Of a stretch of 5,033 nt of DNA, positions 1 through 5,033 are shown piece by piece. The stretch is from an uncultured Oscillospiraceae bacterium (GTDB lineage: Bacteria; Bacillota; Clostridia; Oscillospirales; Acutalibacteraceae): assembly GCA_900555545.1 (NCBI GenBank), contig USLQ01000108.1:1-5033 (forward strand), in the 5' to 3' direction. The first letter of the stretch is position 1; the number at the start of each line of letters is the position of its first letter. Both the position numbers and the translations under genes were made by a program. The notes below the pieces were generated by a model that had not been told where the DNA came from, searched no databases, and saw only the letters and a program-made list of their open reading frames with translations.

Positions 1-51
1 TGTCTCCAAGCTCGATGTGTATGCAGCCTACCGCGCGTTTACCGCATTTAT
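1..51 (+). repeat. Direct repeat, left copy (aminopeptidase 3' end)
   Basis: All 51 bases are identical to 1443-1493. The repeat runs off the left edge, so its true length is unknown. It could extend at least as far as the whole fragment that starts near 1081, about 413 bases. Identity ends sharply at base 52, where the AT-rich insert begins. Confidence 0.95.
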
Positions 52-61
52 CAAGTATTGA
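2..61 (+). CDS. 3' end of an M18-type aminopeptidase gene (5' part outside window)
   Basis: The reading frame entering at base 2 encodes VSKLDVYAAYRAFTAFIKY and stops at TGA (59-61). It is recognised because the same peptide, apart from its last residues, ends the M18 aminopeptidase fragment at 1081-1503. M18 enzymes are zinc-dependent, usually cytoplasmic aminopeptidases that remove N-terminal residues from peptides. Only 19 residues are visible, so whether this copy is full length and functional cannot be judged. If the insertion model for 52-1080 is right, this is the 3' end of the intact copy and its last codons (AAG TAT TGA) come from the inserted DNA. The other copy ends GCA TAT TAA. 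A hairpin terminator begins 22 bases after the stop. Confidence 0.75.
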   Translation, partial: VSKLDVYAAYRAFTAFIKY

Positions 62-83
62 TGCGAGAATATGTTCTATAATA

Positions 84-126
84 AAAAAGTGGAGAGCAGA
101 AGAACTTGCTCTTCACTTTTTGTTTT
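84..126 (+). terminator. Intrinsic terminator after the upstream aminopeptidase copy
   Basis: Arms 84-98 and 107-121 pair over 15 bp with a single G-U wobble, around an 8-base loop (99-106). The 3' arm ends in five T, followed by G and four T. The left arm begins with five A, so the hairpin may also work on the opposite strand. It lies within the inserted segment and would stop aminopeptidase transcription before the nuclease gene. Confidence 0.85.
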
Positions 127-192
127 GAAAATTTACTAATCATGTAAAATTTAACAATGCTTATGGCGTAATCGCTAAGACTGAGTTGGTTT

Positions 193-220
193 TTGCTCAT
201 TAAATTAAATATTATATACT
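193..220 (+). promoter_or_regulatory. Candidate sigma-A-type promoter for the nuclease-like gene
   Basis: TTGCTC (193-198) is followed after 16 bases by TATACT (215-220), in an AT-rich stretch downstream of the terminator at 84-126. An alternative pairing is TTGGTT (186-191) with TATTAT (210-215). Either would give a leader of roughly 45-55 bases before the GTG at 272 and include the palindrome at 238-249. AT-rich DNA yields such matches easily, so this is a candidate only. Confidence 0.4.
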
Positions 221-237
221 TTAAGATGTTGAGTATC

Positions 238-249
238 ATGTGTACACAT
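238..249. promoter_or_regulatory. 12-bp perfect palindrome in the nuclease gene leader
   Basis: ATGTGTACACAT is fully self-complementary and sits between the candidate -10 element and the ribosome binding site at 259-264. The position would suit a dimeric repressor operator acting at the start of transcription. No regulator gene is visible next to it. A 12-bp palindrome is expected about once in 5 kb by chance, so only its location makes it notable. Confidence 0.35.
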
Positions 250-258
250 TCATGCTAT

Positions 259-264
259 AGGAGG
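259..264 (+). promoter_or_regulatory. Ribosome binding site that decides the GTG start at 272
   Basis: AGGAGG, a perfect Shine-Dalgarno core, ends 7 bases before GTG (272-274). The nearby ATG at 276-278 is in another frame, so the GTG is the supported start. Confidence 0.8.
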
Positions 265-271
265 ACACCAA

Positions 272-1069
272 GTGAATGATTTGGAACACTTTTTGATGAA
301 GTTAATGGGATGCTCTGTAACACGAAGAATAAAACAAATAAAGCAACCGTATGGAGGATATATCCCGCCGAAGACAATGGTTACTATTTCTATGGGTAAG
401 GGGATAGAAGAACTAAATCCAGAGGAAAACATTCATCCAACTTTGGTTGGGCTTACCGTTGATTATCTAACAAGATTTATGTTGGGAGAAAAACCGGAAA
501 ATGCATTTAAAATTTCTATTTTGGGGGCTTATAGAGTAAACGAAATTGCAACAGCCCAAAAACTTATCATGGGAATTAAAGGGATTGATAATAGATCGAT
601 AGTCAATGCTACAAAATTATCTGGTTTTGATGTGTGTGTTCGTGCAGGAATTACGGCATATAAACCCATCACTACAATTAAACCCAATAGACCGACAATA
701 AATAATATTAGGCTTATGATAGAAAGAGCACTAAAGTTCTTCGAGCGATATGGCCCTAAAATACTAGATGGATTTACTTTTGAGGGTGGATATACTTATA
801 TAGTGAGTTCAGGGGACGGCGATTTCATTACGGAGGACACTTTATGGGATTTTAAGGTTTCCAAATTACCTATAAAAAAAGAACATACTCTCCAGTTGCT
901 AATGTACTGGCGAATGGGACTTCATTCGGTACACCCAGAATTTAAGGCAATAAAATATTTGGGAATATATAATCCTCGTCTAAATTATATTTATAGGATA
1001 GCGGTCGCCGACATTCCCATAGAAGTAATTCAAGAAGTTGAGCGCACGGTCATAGGATATAAGAATTAA
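272..1069 (+). CDS. PD-(D/E)XK nuclease-like protein, RecB-type motif, 265 aa
   Basis: I recognise no named protein, but the C-terminal half carries a PD-(D/E)XK nuclease signature. Residues 181-195 read GDGDFITEDTLWDFK, giving an acidic residue (D182 or D184) and then D193-x-K195, the usual metal-binding and catalytic set. Residues 208-212 (QLLMY) match the QxxxY motif of RecB, AddB and Cas4-like nucleases. An upstream helix has G60-x3-D64, where the RecB family usually has G-x3-H. There is no signal peptide, membrane segment or helicase motif, so it appears to be a cytoplasmic stand-alone protein. DNA is the likely substrate, but nucleic-acid choice and partners are unknown. The start is GTG, set by AGGAGG seven bases upstream. 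Codons are AT-rich (many ATA, AGA, AAA), unlike the neighbours, which points to horizontal transfer. It is flanked by two aminopeptidase 3' ends, as with mobile restriction or defence genes. A defence role is inference only. Confidence 0.75.
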   Translation: MNDLEHFLMKLMGCSVTRRIKQIKQPYGGYIPPKTMVTISMGKGIEELNPEENIHPTLVGLTVDYLTRFMLGEKPENAFKISILGAYRVNEIATAQKLIMGIKGIDNRSIVNATKLSGFDVCVRAGITAYKPITTIKPNRPTINNIRLMIERALKFFERYGPKILDGFTFEGGYTYIVSSGDGDFITEDTLWDFKVSKLPIKKEHTLQLLMYWRMGLHSVHPEFKAIKYLGIYNPRLNYIYRIAVADIPIEVIQEVERTVIGYKN

Positions 1070-1080
1070 CTATTTGTAAA

Positions 1081-1503
1081 GACTTGGCCGGGCGCGATGT
1101 GCTCGCCAAGTCCGAGTGCCTGTCCGCAGATGTGAACGCGGCGTTTGACCCCACCTTCCCGGATGTCAACGAGCGTCGCAACGCCGCCTACATCAACCAC
1201 GGTGTGTGCGTAACCAAATACACAGGCTCCCGCGGCAAGGGCGGCACCAATGACGCCAGCGCAGAGTTCATGGGCCGCGTGCGCACCTTCCTGGAGGACG
1301 CGGATGTCCTGTGGCAGACGGGTGAGCTCGGCAAGGTCGATGCGGGCGGCGGCGGAACGGTCGCCATGTATATCGCAAATCTCGGCGTGGACGTTGTCGA
1401 CGTGGGTGTTCCGGTGCTCTCCATGCACGCGCCGTTCGAAGTTGTCTCCAAGCTCGATGTGTATGCAGCCTACCGCGCGTTTACCGCATTTATTGCATAT
1501 TAA
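1081..1503 (+). pseudogene. C-terminal fragment of an M18 aminopeptidase (headless duplicate)
   Basis: The frame encodes 140 residues matching the C-terminal third of clostridial M18 aminopeptidases, whose usual length is roughly 460-480 residues. Visible motifs are SADVNAAFDPTFPD (its first D, codon 1129-1131, a probable metal ligand), KYTGSRGKGGTNDASAEF, QTGELGKVDAGGGGTVA and LSMHAPFE (His codon 1426-1428, another probable ligand). The N-terminal two thirds, which carry the remaining zinc ligands, are missing, so it cannot be an active enzyme. The frame closes upstream at TAA 1060-1062 inside the nuclease gene, and no ribosome binding site precedes the possible TTG at 1084. It has no internal stop or frameshift, consistent with recent origin. 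Its last bases repeat window bases 1-51 exactly, and it ends AYRAFTAFIAY then TAA. It probably marks the original 3' end of the locus. Confidence 0.85.
1443..1493 (+). repeat. Direct repeat, right copy (aminopeptidase 3' end)
   Basis: Identical over 51 bases to 1-51. Downstream the copies differ, CAAGTATTGA at 52-61 against TGCATATTAA at 1494-1503, yet both place a Tyr codon and a stop at the same position. Confidence 0.95.
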
Positions 1504-1520
1504 AATCACGGTTTCCTCAA

Positions 1521-1553
1521 CCTGTGGATGTCTCTACATCCATAGGTTTTTTT
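1521..1553 (+). terminator. Intrinsic terminator, probably the original aminopeptidase terminator
   Basis: Arms 1521-1531 and 1536-1546 pair over 11 bp with one G-U wobble around a CTCT loop, followed by seven T (1547-1553). It begins 17 bases after the fragment's TAA, as expected for the native gene end before the insertion. Confidence 0.9.
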
Positions 1554-1684
1554 ATTGCAATAATTTTCCACTAAACCGAATATCGTGCTTTTGATTTGTG
1601 ATAATATATAAATCGTTATCAATTTATATAATTTTATATTTATAATACACAAAATGAACGCTCTATTTTCGTTGTTTGTTCCTA

Positions 1685-1713
1685 TTGTTTTTTGGCGAGA
1701 CGAAGTATAAAAT
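1685..1713 (+). promoter_or_regulatory. Weak candidate promoter for the hydrolase gene
   Basis: TTGTTT (1685-1690) is followed after 17 bases by TAAAAT (1708-1713). The -10 matches the consensus at 5 of 6 bases, but the -35 only at 3 of 6. It would give a leader of about 135 bases that includes the hairpin at 1759-1801. Other AT-rich stretches nearby could serve instead. Confidence 0.3.
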
Positions 1714-1758
1714 AGAATCGAATTTAAAAATCAATTTGACCTGTAAGAGAAACAGAGA

Positions 1759-1801
1759 GCACAGGAAAGCAGTGGTGAGAAATGCTTCCCTGTGCCTTTT
1801 T
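1759..1801 (+). terminator. Terminator-like hairpin upstream of the hydrolase gene (possible attenuator)
   Basis: Arms 1759-1771 and 1783-1795 pair at 12 of 13 positions around an 11-base loop, followed by C and five T (1797-1801). It ends 52 bases before the hydrolase start and is oriented the same way. CCTGT at 1740-1744 can pair with ACAGG at 1761-1765 inside the left arm, so a weak competing hairpin is possible. It either blocks readthrough from upstream or attenuates the hydrolase gene. The sequence alone does not decide, and I recognise no riboswitch class. Confidence 0.65.
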
Positions 1802-1853
1802 GCATCCGCGAGGGATGTAAAAATATAAAAGCAATCAAAAAGGAGGAAAAGTT

Positions 1854-3695
1854 ATGAAACACAAAAAACGCACATCGGTCTTTTGGCTCTGTATCTCATT
1901 GATACTCTGCCTCATCAGCGCCATTGGCGCCTCCGCAGTGCAAACAAATTTTGGGCGCGTGACAGTGCGCGACCTGAAGTTTGAAACAGCCAGCGGGCAC
2001 CAAATGAGCGCTCTGCTATTCATCCCCGATAGTGCTACATCCGAAACGCCAGCTCCGGCAATTGTGTGCAGCCACGGATGGTACAACAACAGAGAGATGC
2101 AGGATTTAAACTATGTCGAGTATGCCCGGCGCGGTTTTGTCGTATTGTCGATCGATATGTATGGCCACGGCGACTCGGAGGATTTACCTGCCAACACCTG
2201 GTGGCTTCCGGAAAACAATGCAAACGGCATGTACGATGCCGTTCAAATGATGGCAACACTGCCGTTTGTTGACGCCAGCAGGATTGGCGTAACCGGACAC
2301 TCGAACGGCGCATTGGCAAGCCGTACAGCTGTTTTGCTCGATAACGAGGCGGACACCCAGCTGATTGCCGCGGCATTGCTTGTCTCCAATGATGCTGTAT
2401 ATCAGGATGATGACGGGAACTACTATAACATGTTCGGGAATCGTGACGCGGGAATTGTCGCCTGCCAGTATGATGAATTTTTCCATCGTGTAAAGCAGGA
2501 GGATGGCTCACGCAGCGCACCGCGCGACTATATCCATCAGTCAACCGCACAGTCCTTCCTGTATTTTGGTCAGGATCCTACCGGGTTGGCGGAGCGCGAC
2601 AGTTATACGATGTACACCCAGCAGGTGGATGGACAAGAGGCAATCCGCGTTATCTATAACCCTGCCATTATCCACCCATGGGCCCACTTTTCTTCGAGTG
2701 TAGTGGCGTCAAGCCTGGAATTTTTCGACAACGCTTTGGGTGCCCCTACCGCTATTGACTACGGCAATCAGATTTGGCAGGTTAAAGTGGCGTTTAATGC
2801 CCTGGGTCTGATCGGATTTGTGATGTTTGTCATTAGCCTGACAAAGGTGCTGGTAAACACAAAGGTATTTGCGTCACTAAAAGCGCAGCAGGAGGTTCTG
2901 CCTGCTCCCGCTCCATCCGGCAAGGCCAAGGCCTGGTTCTGGGTCAGCGGTGTTTTGGCCACGCTGTTCAGCATTCTGGTCTATATGTTTACCTACACAC
3001 CGCTAAGCGCTCATGTTCCCTCATTTGTGCCCCAGGTCGCACCCCTCTATATCGGGCTGTGGAGTGCAGCTTGCGGTCTGTTTGCACTGCTGATGATTTG
3101 GATTGGGAACAAAGTAACCGGGCAGCGGCCGGATCTGCGCGCCAACGGCGTAAAGATCAGCCTGAAGCAGTTGGGGTTGACCATTGTACTGGCCCTGGTG
3201 GTCGCCGTGGCAGCTTACGGCCTGGTATTCGCAGCTGATTATTTCTTTAAGACGGACTTCCGCATCTGGGTGCTGACTCTCAGGGCGTTTGACGTCAATA
3301 AGCTGCCCATCATCCTGATGTATCTGCCGCTCTTCCTGCTGTACTATATTCCGAATTCCATCTCCGTCAACAGCTATAATTACTTCCAGATGGGGAAACG
3401 CCCATGGATCAATACGGCGGCAAACGTCCTGTTCAACGTGCTGGCAAGCGCCATTATGATTGTCGGGATCTATACCTGCTTCTTCATCACCGGCCATCTG
3501 CCAAACGAGTACATTTCCGGTTTTGGCGGCAGTATCATTGGCATCTGGCTATTCCCGATCGTCATTATTCTGGGTGTGGCCGCAGGTGTATCCCGTAAGA
3601 TCTATCGTGCAACCCGCAATCCGTATTTGGCCGGAATCATCATGGCGCTTCTTGTCACGACTATGAGCTGCACGAACACCCTTACGCAGTTATAA
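1854..3695 (+). CDS. Exported alpha/beta hydrolase fused to a polytopic membrane domain, 613 aa
   Basis: Residues 1-28 look like a signal peptide or anchor: basic start MKHKKR, hydrophobic 9-24, then A-S-A at 26-28. Residues of about 35-295 form an alpha/beta hydrolase domain. The nucleophile elbow is GHSNG (148-152, Ser150), the oxyanion region SHGW (73-76) and the conserved DMYGHGDS 101-108. Likely charge-relay partners are D241 in FGQDPTG and H278 (or H274) in IHPWAHF, by position. Residues of about 313-605 hold roughly eight hydrophobic segments (near 313-333, 361-381, 395-417, 437-462, 483-501, 521-546, 557-580, 588-605). The catalytic domain should therefore face outward, tethered to the membrane. 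Substrate is unknown; an esterase or peptidase role is possible from the fold. AGGAGG at 1841-1846 lies seven bases before ATG, supporting the start. It stands alone, between a terminator-like hairpin and a downstream terminator. Confidence 0.85.
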   Translation: MKHKKRTSVFWLCISLILCLISAIGASAVQTNFGRVTVRDLKFETASGHQMSALLFIPDSATSETPAPAIVCSHGWYNNREMQDLNYVEYARRGFVVLSIDMYGHGDSEDLPANTWWLPENNANGMYDAVQMMATLPFVDASRIGVTGHSNGALASRTAVLLDNEADTQLIAAALLVSNDAVYQDDDGNYYNMFGNRDAGIVACQYDEFFHRVKQEDGSRSAPRDYIHQSTAQSFLYFGQDPTGLAERDSYTMYTQQVDGQEAIRVIYNPAIIHPWAHFSSSVVASSLEFFDNALGAPTAIDYGNQIWQVKVAFNALGLIGFVMFVISLTKVLVNTKVFASLKAQQEVLPAPAPSGKAKAWFWVSGVLATLFSILVYMFTYTPLSAHVPSFVPQVAPLYIGLWSAACGLFALLMIWIGNKVTGQRPDLRANGVKISLKQLGLTIVLALVVAVAAYGLVFAADYFFKTDFRIWVLTLRAFDVNKLPIILMYLPLFLLYYIPNSISVNSYNYFQMGKRPWINTAANVLFNVLASAIMIVGIYTCFFITGHLPNEYISGFGGSIIGIWLFPIVIILGVAAGVSRKIYRATRNPYLAGIIMALLVTTMSCTNTLTQL

Positions 3696-3769
3696 TCTTC
3701 ACAATTAAAACAGCTATTCAATACCCCTGTGCGGTAAACGCAGGTTAATTACCGCTGCTGCACGAACGG

Positions 3770-3802
3770 CAGGCCATCCCGAGCTTCAGGATGGCCTGTT
3801 TT
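3770..3802 (+). terminator. Intrinsic terminator of the hydrolase gene, with a possible second 3' arm
   Basis: Arms 3770-3779 and 3789-3798 pair perfectly over 10 bp around a 9-base loop, followed by four T (3799-3802). The 3' arm core ATGGCCT recurs at 3815-3821 and runs into six T (3821-3826), so the same left arm (3771-3777) could form a second, longer-looped terminator. Upstream, GCGGTAA (3731-3737) and TTACCGC (3749-3755) form a separate small hairpin without a T tract. Confidence 0.88.
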
Positions 3803-3919
3803 CATAAATGCTCAATGGCCTTTTTTCACAGGATCCGCCGCACAACCAGCATTACCATACCCACCCAATTTGTTGGAGAACTTTTATTCATTTTCGGAGG
3901 CGCGGACAGGCCAGGTCTT

Positions 3920-3948
3920 TTTACTGGTAAAAAAAATAAAAGTATGAT
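3920..3948 (+). promoter_or_regulatory. Sigma-A-type promoter for the PH-domain / GNAT unit
   Basis: TTTACT (3920-3925) and TATGAT (3943-3948) are separated by exactly 17 bases, matching the consensus at 4 of 6 and 5 of 6 positions. The spacer is A-rich. Transcription would begin near 3955, leaving a leader of about 17-30 bases. The preceding stretch (about 3827-3919) holds nothing else I can identify. Confidence 0.6.
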
Positions 3949-3971
3949 AAAATAGGTGTTATCCTGATTGA

Positions 3972-4430
3972 ATGGTGAGAAATATGCAAGACAAGTATAA
4001 ATCCAAAATCGATTGGTGGTTCCATGTGGCCATGGCGCTGTATATCGTGTTTATGATCGCACTGTTTGTCTCCACGGCCTATGTGGAGCCGCCCTATAAT
4101 TCCAGCTGTGCATGGACCTTTGTGGTGCTGCTGATCTTTTTCCTGGCGCTGCTGCTCCCCTCCTACCTGTTTACCTACTATGTGTTTGAGGAGAACGGGC
4201 TGCGCATCCGCTCCGGCTGGGGGCGCGGGCGGTTTATCCCGTACTGCGACATCATCTCCTGCCTGCCGCAGACCCATCGCTCGCAGGACTCCGCCGCCCC
4301 CTCCAAGGAGCGGCTGACCGTCACCTACCGCAAAAAGGGCAATGAAAAAACGATCAGCATCTCCCCAAAGGAACAGTACGCCTTTATGGGAGAGCTGGAT
4401 ATGCGGAAAAAGGGAAAAACCGAAAAATAA
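3972..4430 (+). CDS. Small membrane protein with a bacterial PH-like domain (bPH_4 type), 152 aa
   Basis: Two hydrophobic segments (about 17-37 and 48-70) form a hairpin anchor. They are followed by a short soluble domain with the features of the bPH_4 (former DUF1200) family: FTYYVFEENGLRIRSG (67-82), RFIPYCDI (87-94), then SKERLTVTY (111-119) and ISISP (128-132). Family members are small membrane-attached proteins of largely unknown function, and no catalytic residues are expected. The C-terminus is basic (MRKKGKTEK). The start is uncertain. ATG 3972 has no good ribosome binding site, whereas the in-frame ATG at 3984 is preceded by GGTGAG (3974-3979) four bases away, so the protein may begin MQDKYKSKIDWW and have 148 residues. 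A GNAT gene follows 24 bases after the stop with no terminator between, so the two are probably co-transcribed. Confidence 0.8.
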   Translation: MVRNMQDKYKSKIDWWFHVAMALYIVFMIALFVSTAYVEPPYNSSCAWTFVVLLIFFLALLLPSYLFTYYVFEENGLRIRSGWGRGRFIPYCDIISCLPQTHRSQDSAAPSKERLTVTYRKKGNEKTISISPKEQYAFMGELDMRKKGKTEK

Positions 4431-4454
4431 AGGAAGAGAGAGGGGAGACGCGGT

Positions 4455-5033
4455 ATGACGGACATCGAACAGCTGAGACCCATCCGCCATTGCGGCACGC
4501 AACCGATTCAAACGGAGCGTCTGCTCCTGCGCAAATTCGTCCGGGAGGATGCGGCGGACATGTTCAAGTGGGCATCGAATCCCGAGGTTGTCCGCTACCT
4601 CTCCTATTCCCCGCATCAGTCGCTGAAGGAATCCCAGAAGATCCTGAAATCATGGATATCTGCCTACCGCGATCCCGCGGCGTACAACTGGGCGATTGAA
4701 TTGGGCGGAAAAGTCATCGGCAGCATCAACGTGGTTACGCAGGATGACGCATGCCACACCTGCCATCTGGGCTGGCAGATCGATGTCCCCTATTGGAATC
4801 AGGGGATCATGACGGAGGCGGCCCGCGCTGTGATCGATTTTCTCTTTGACCGGGTTGGGTATGACCGGATCACCTCCGGGCACGATGTGCGGAACGCTGG
4901 CTCCGGGCGCGTAATGCAAAAGGTTGGCATGACGCTGGAGGGCACTTTTCGGCGCTGCTGCTATCAAAAGGACGGCAGCATTGGGGATAAAAACTATTAC
5001 GCTATCCTGAGATCCGAGTGGGAAAAACGAAAG
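4455..5033 (+). CDS. GNAT acetyltransferase, RimJ/RimL-like (open at window end)
   Basis: The frame runs 193 codons from ATG 4455 to the final base without a stop. The usual family length is about 170-195 residues, so it is nearly complete. Family landmarks are TERLLLRKF (20-28), WASNPEVVRYL (39-49), the beta-strand region WAIELGGKVIGSINV (79-93), LGWQIDVPYWNQGIMTEAA (105-123; NQGIMTEA occupies the acetyl-CoA-binding loop and helix) and DVRNAGSGRVMQKVGM (144-159), the usual N-x2-S-x-RVM-x-K-x-GM element. It should transfer acetyl from acetyl-CoA to an amine. Relatives modify ribosomal-protein N-termini, antibiotics or small metabolites, and the substrate here cannot be told. AGGGGAG (4441-4447) lies seven bases before the ATG and supports the start. 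The protein is cytoplasmic, with no signal peptide. It is probably the second gene of the unit begun by the PH-domain gene. Confidence 0.9.
   Translation, partial: MTDIEQLRPIRHCGTQPIQTERLLLRKFVREDAADMFKWASNPEVVRYLSYSPHQSLKESQKILKSWISAYRDPAAYNWAIELGGKVIGSINVVTQDDACHTCHLGWQIDVPYWNQGIMTEAARAVIDFLFDRVGYDRITSGHDVRNAGSGRVMQKVGMTLEGTFRRCCYQKDGSIGDKNYYAILRSEWEKRK

Larger units (their letters stand above)
52..1080 (+). mobile_element. Putative single-gene insertion flanked by duplicated aminopeptidase 3' ends
   Basis: This AT-rich segment lies between two copies of the aminopeptidase 3' end. The left boundary is where identity with 1443-1493 stops. The right boundary is approximate, where GC-rich aminopeptidase coding sequence resumes near 1081. 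Hand counts of sample 60-base lines give 21 G+C at 541-600 and 38 at 1201-1260, showing the change in composition. It carries a terminator, a likely promoter, a 12-bp palindrome and one nuclease-like gene. I see no transposase or integrase and no convincing terminal inverted repeats. The arrangement fits insertion with a long target duplication, or arrival by recombination from a related genome. The mechanism is inferred. Confidence 0.6.
1554..1853. other. AT-rich intergenic region
   Basis: About 300 bases without a supportable gene. The first half (to about 1735) is very AT-rich, with several -10-like stretches such as TATAAT at 1641-1646, none with a convincing -35 partner. It includes TGATAA/TTATCA (1599-1604 and 1616-1621), an inverted pair 11 bases apart of unknown meaning. 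The second half holds a candidate promoter at 1685-1713, a terminator-like hairpin at 1759-1801, a small hairpin CATCC/GGATG (1803-1807 and 1813-1817) and the hydrolase ribosome binding site AGGAGG at 1841-1846. Confidence 0.6.

Noticed and set aside
272..1069. Complete restriction-modification system
   Set aside because: No methyltransferase or specificity gene lies within the insert; only the nuclease-like protein is present.
52..1080. Classical insertion sequence or integron/phage remnant
   Set aside because: No transposase, integrase or clear terminal inverted repeats were seen, and the flanking duplication is far longer than the few bases typical of transposase-made duplications.
1066..1509. 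Long open frame on the minus strand across the aminopeptidase fragment
   Set aside because: The plus-strand frame clearly matches M18 aminopeptidase motifs. The antisense frame has no recognisable domain and no ribosome binding site, and is a by-product of GC-rich coding sequence.
1599..1621. TGATAA...TTATCA resembling a Fur-type iron box
   Set aside because: The half-sites are 11 bases apart, two bases too far for the 19-bp Fur consensus, and the region is so AT-rich that the match carries little weight.
1740..1853. Known riboswitch or T-box leader
   Set aside because: No T-box sequence or other conserved riboswitch core was recognised; only generic hairpins are visible.
2035..2550. Minus-strand open frame inside the hydrolase gene
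   Set aside because: It overlaps the hydrolase catalytic core, including the Ser150 region, and has no independent signals; it is treated as a shadow.
3921..4616. Minus-strand open frame of 231 codons across the PH-domain and GNAT genes
   Set aside because: It runs over two plus-strand genes with clear family motifs, and its translation is low in complexity and matches nothing I recognise.
1..5033. CRISPR array or tRNA/rRNA gene
   Set aside because: No regularly spaced short repeats and no tRNA- or rRNA-like stretch were found on reading either strand.

Overview
The window looks like chromosomal DNA from a Gram-positive, probably clostridial (Oscillospiraceae-like) bacterium. The pointers are strong AGGAGG-type ribosome binding sites, U-tailed hairpin terminators, moderately GC-rich host genes, and an M18 aminopeptidase and bPH_4-type membrane protein of the sort I associate with Clostridia. 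No rRNA or other taxonomic marker is present, so this placement is inference.

Bases 1-1553 form a disrupted aminopeptidase locus. Bases 2-61 are the last codons of an M18-type aminopeptidase gene that begins upstream of the window. An AT-rich segment of about 1.03 kb (roughly 52-1080) follows, holding a terminator, a likely promoter, a 12-bp palindrome and one gene (272-1069). That gene encodes a 265-residue protein with the active-site signature of a PD-(D/E)XK nuclease, including a RecB-type QxxxY motif. Directly after it, 1081-1503 is a GC-rich, headless copy of the last 140 residues of an M18 aminopeptidase, followed by what is probably the original terminator. The first 51 bases of the window are identical to 1443-1493, so the aminopeptidase 3' end flanks the nuclease gene on both sides. 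This resembles the 'insertion with long target duplication' described for mobile restriction-modification genes, but no methyltransferase, transposase or integrase is visible. It is the most interesting part of the window.

Bases 1554-1853 are an AT-rich intergenic region with a weak candidate promoter and a terminator-like hairpin placed before the next gene, possibly an attenuator. Bases 1854-3695 encode a 613-residue exported alpha/beta hydrolase fused to about eight C-terminal membrane segments, with a strong terminator after it.

Bases 3920-5033 hold a second unit. A good sigma-A-type promoter drives a small two-helix membrane protein with a bacterial PH-like domain. A RimJ/RimL-type GNAT acetyltransferase follows 24 bases later and is still open at the last base. 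These two are probably co-transcribed. Nothing in the sequence ties the hydrolase, PH-domain and GNAT genes functionally to the nuclease insertion.
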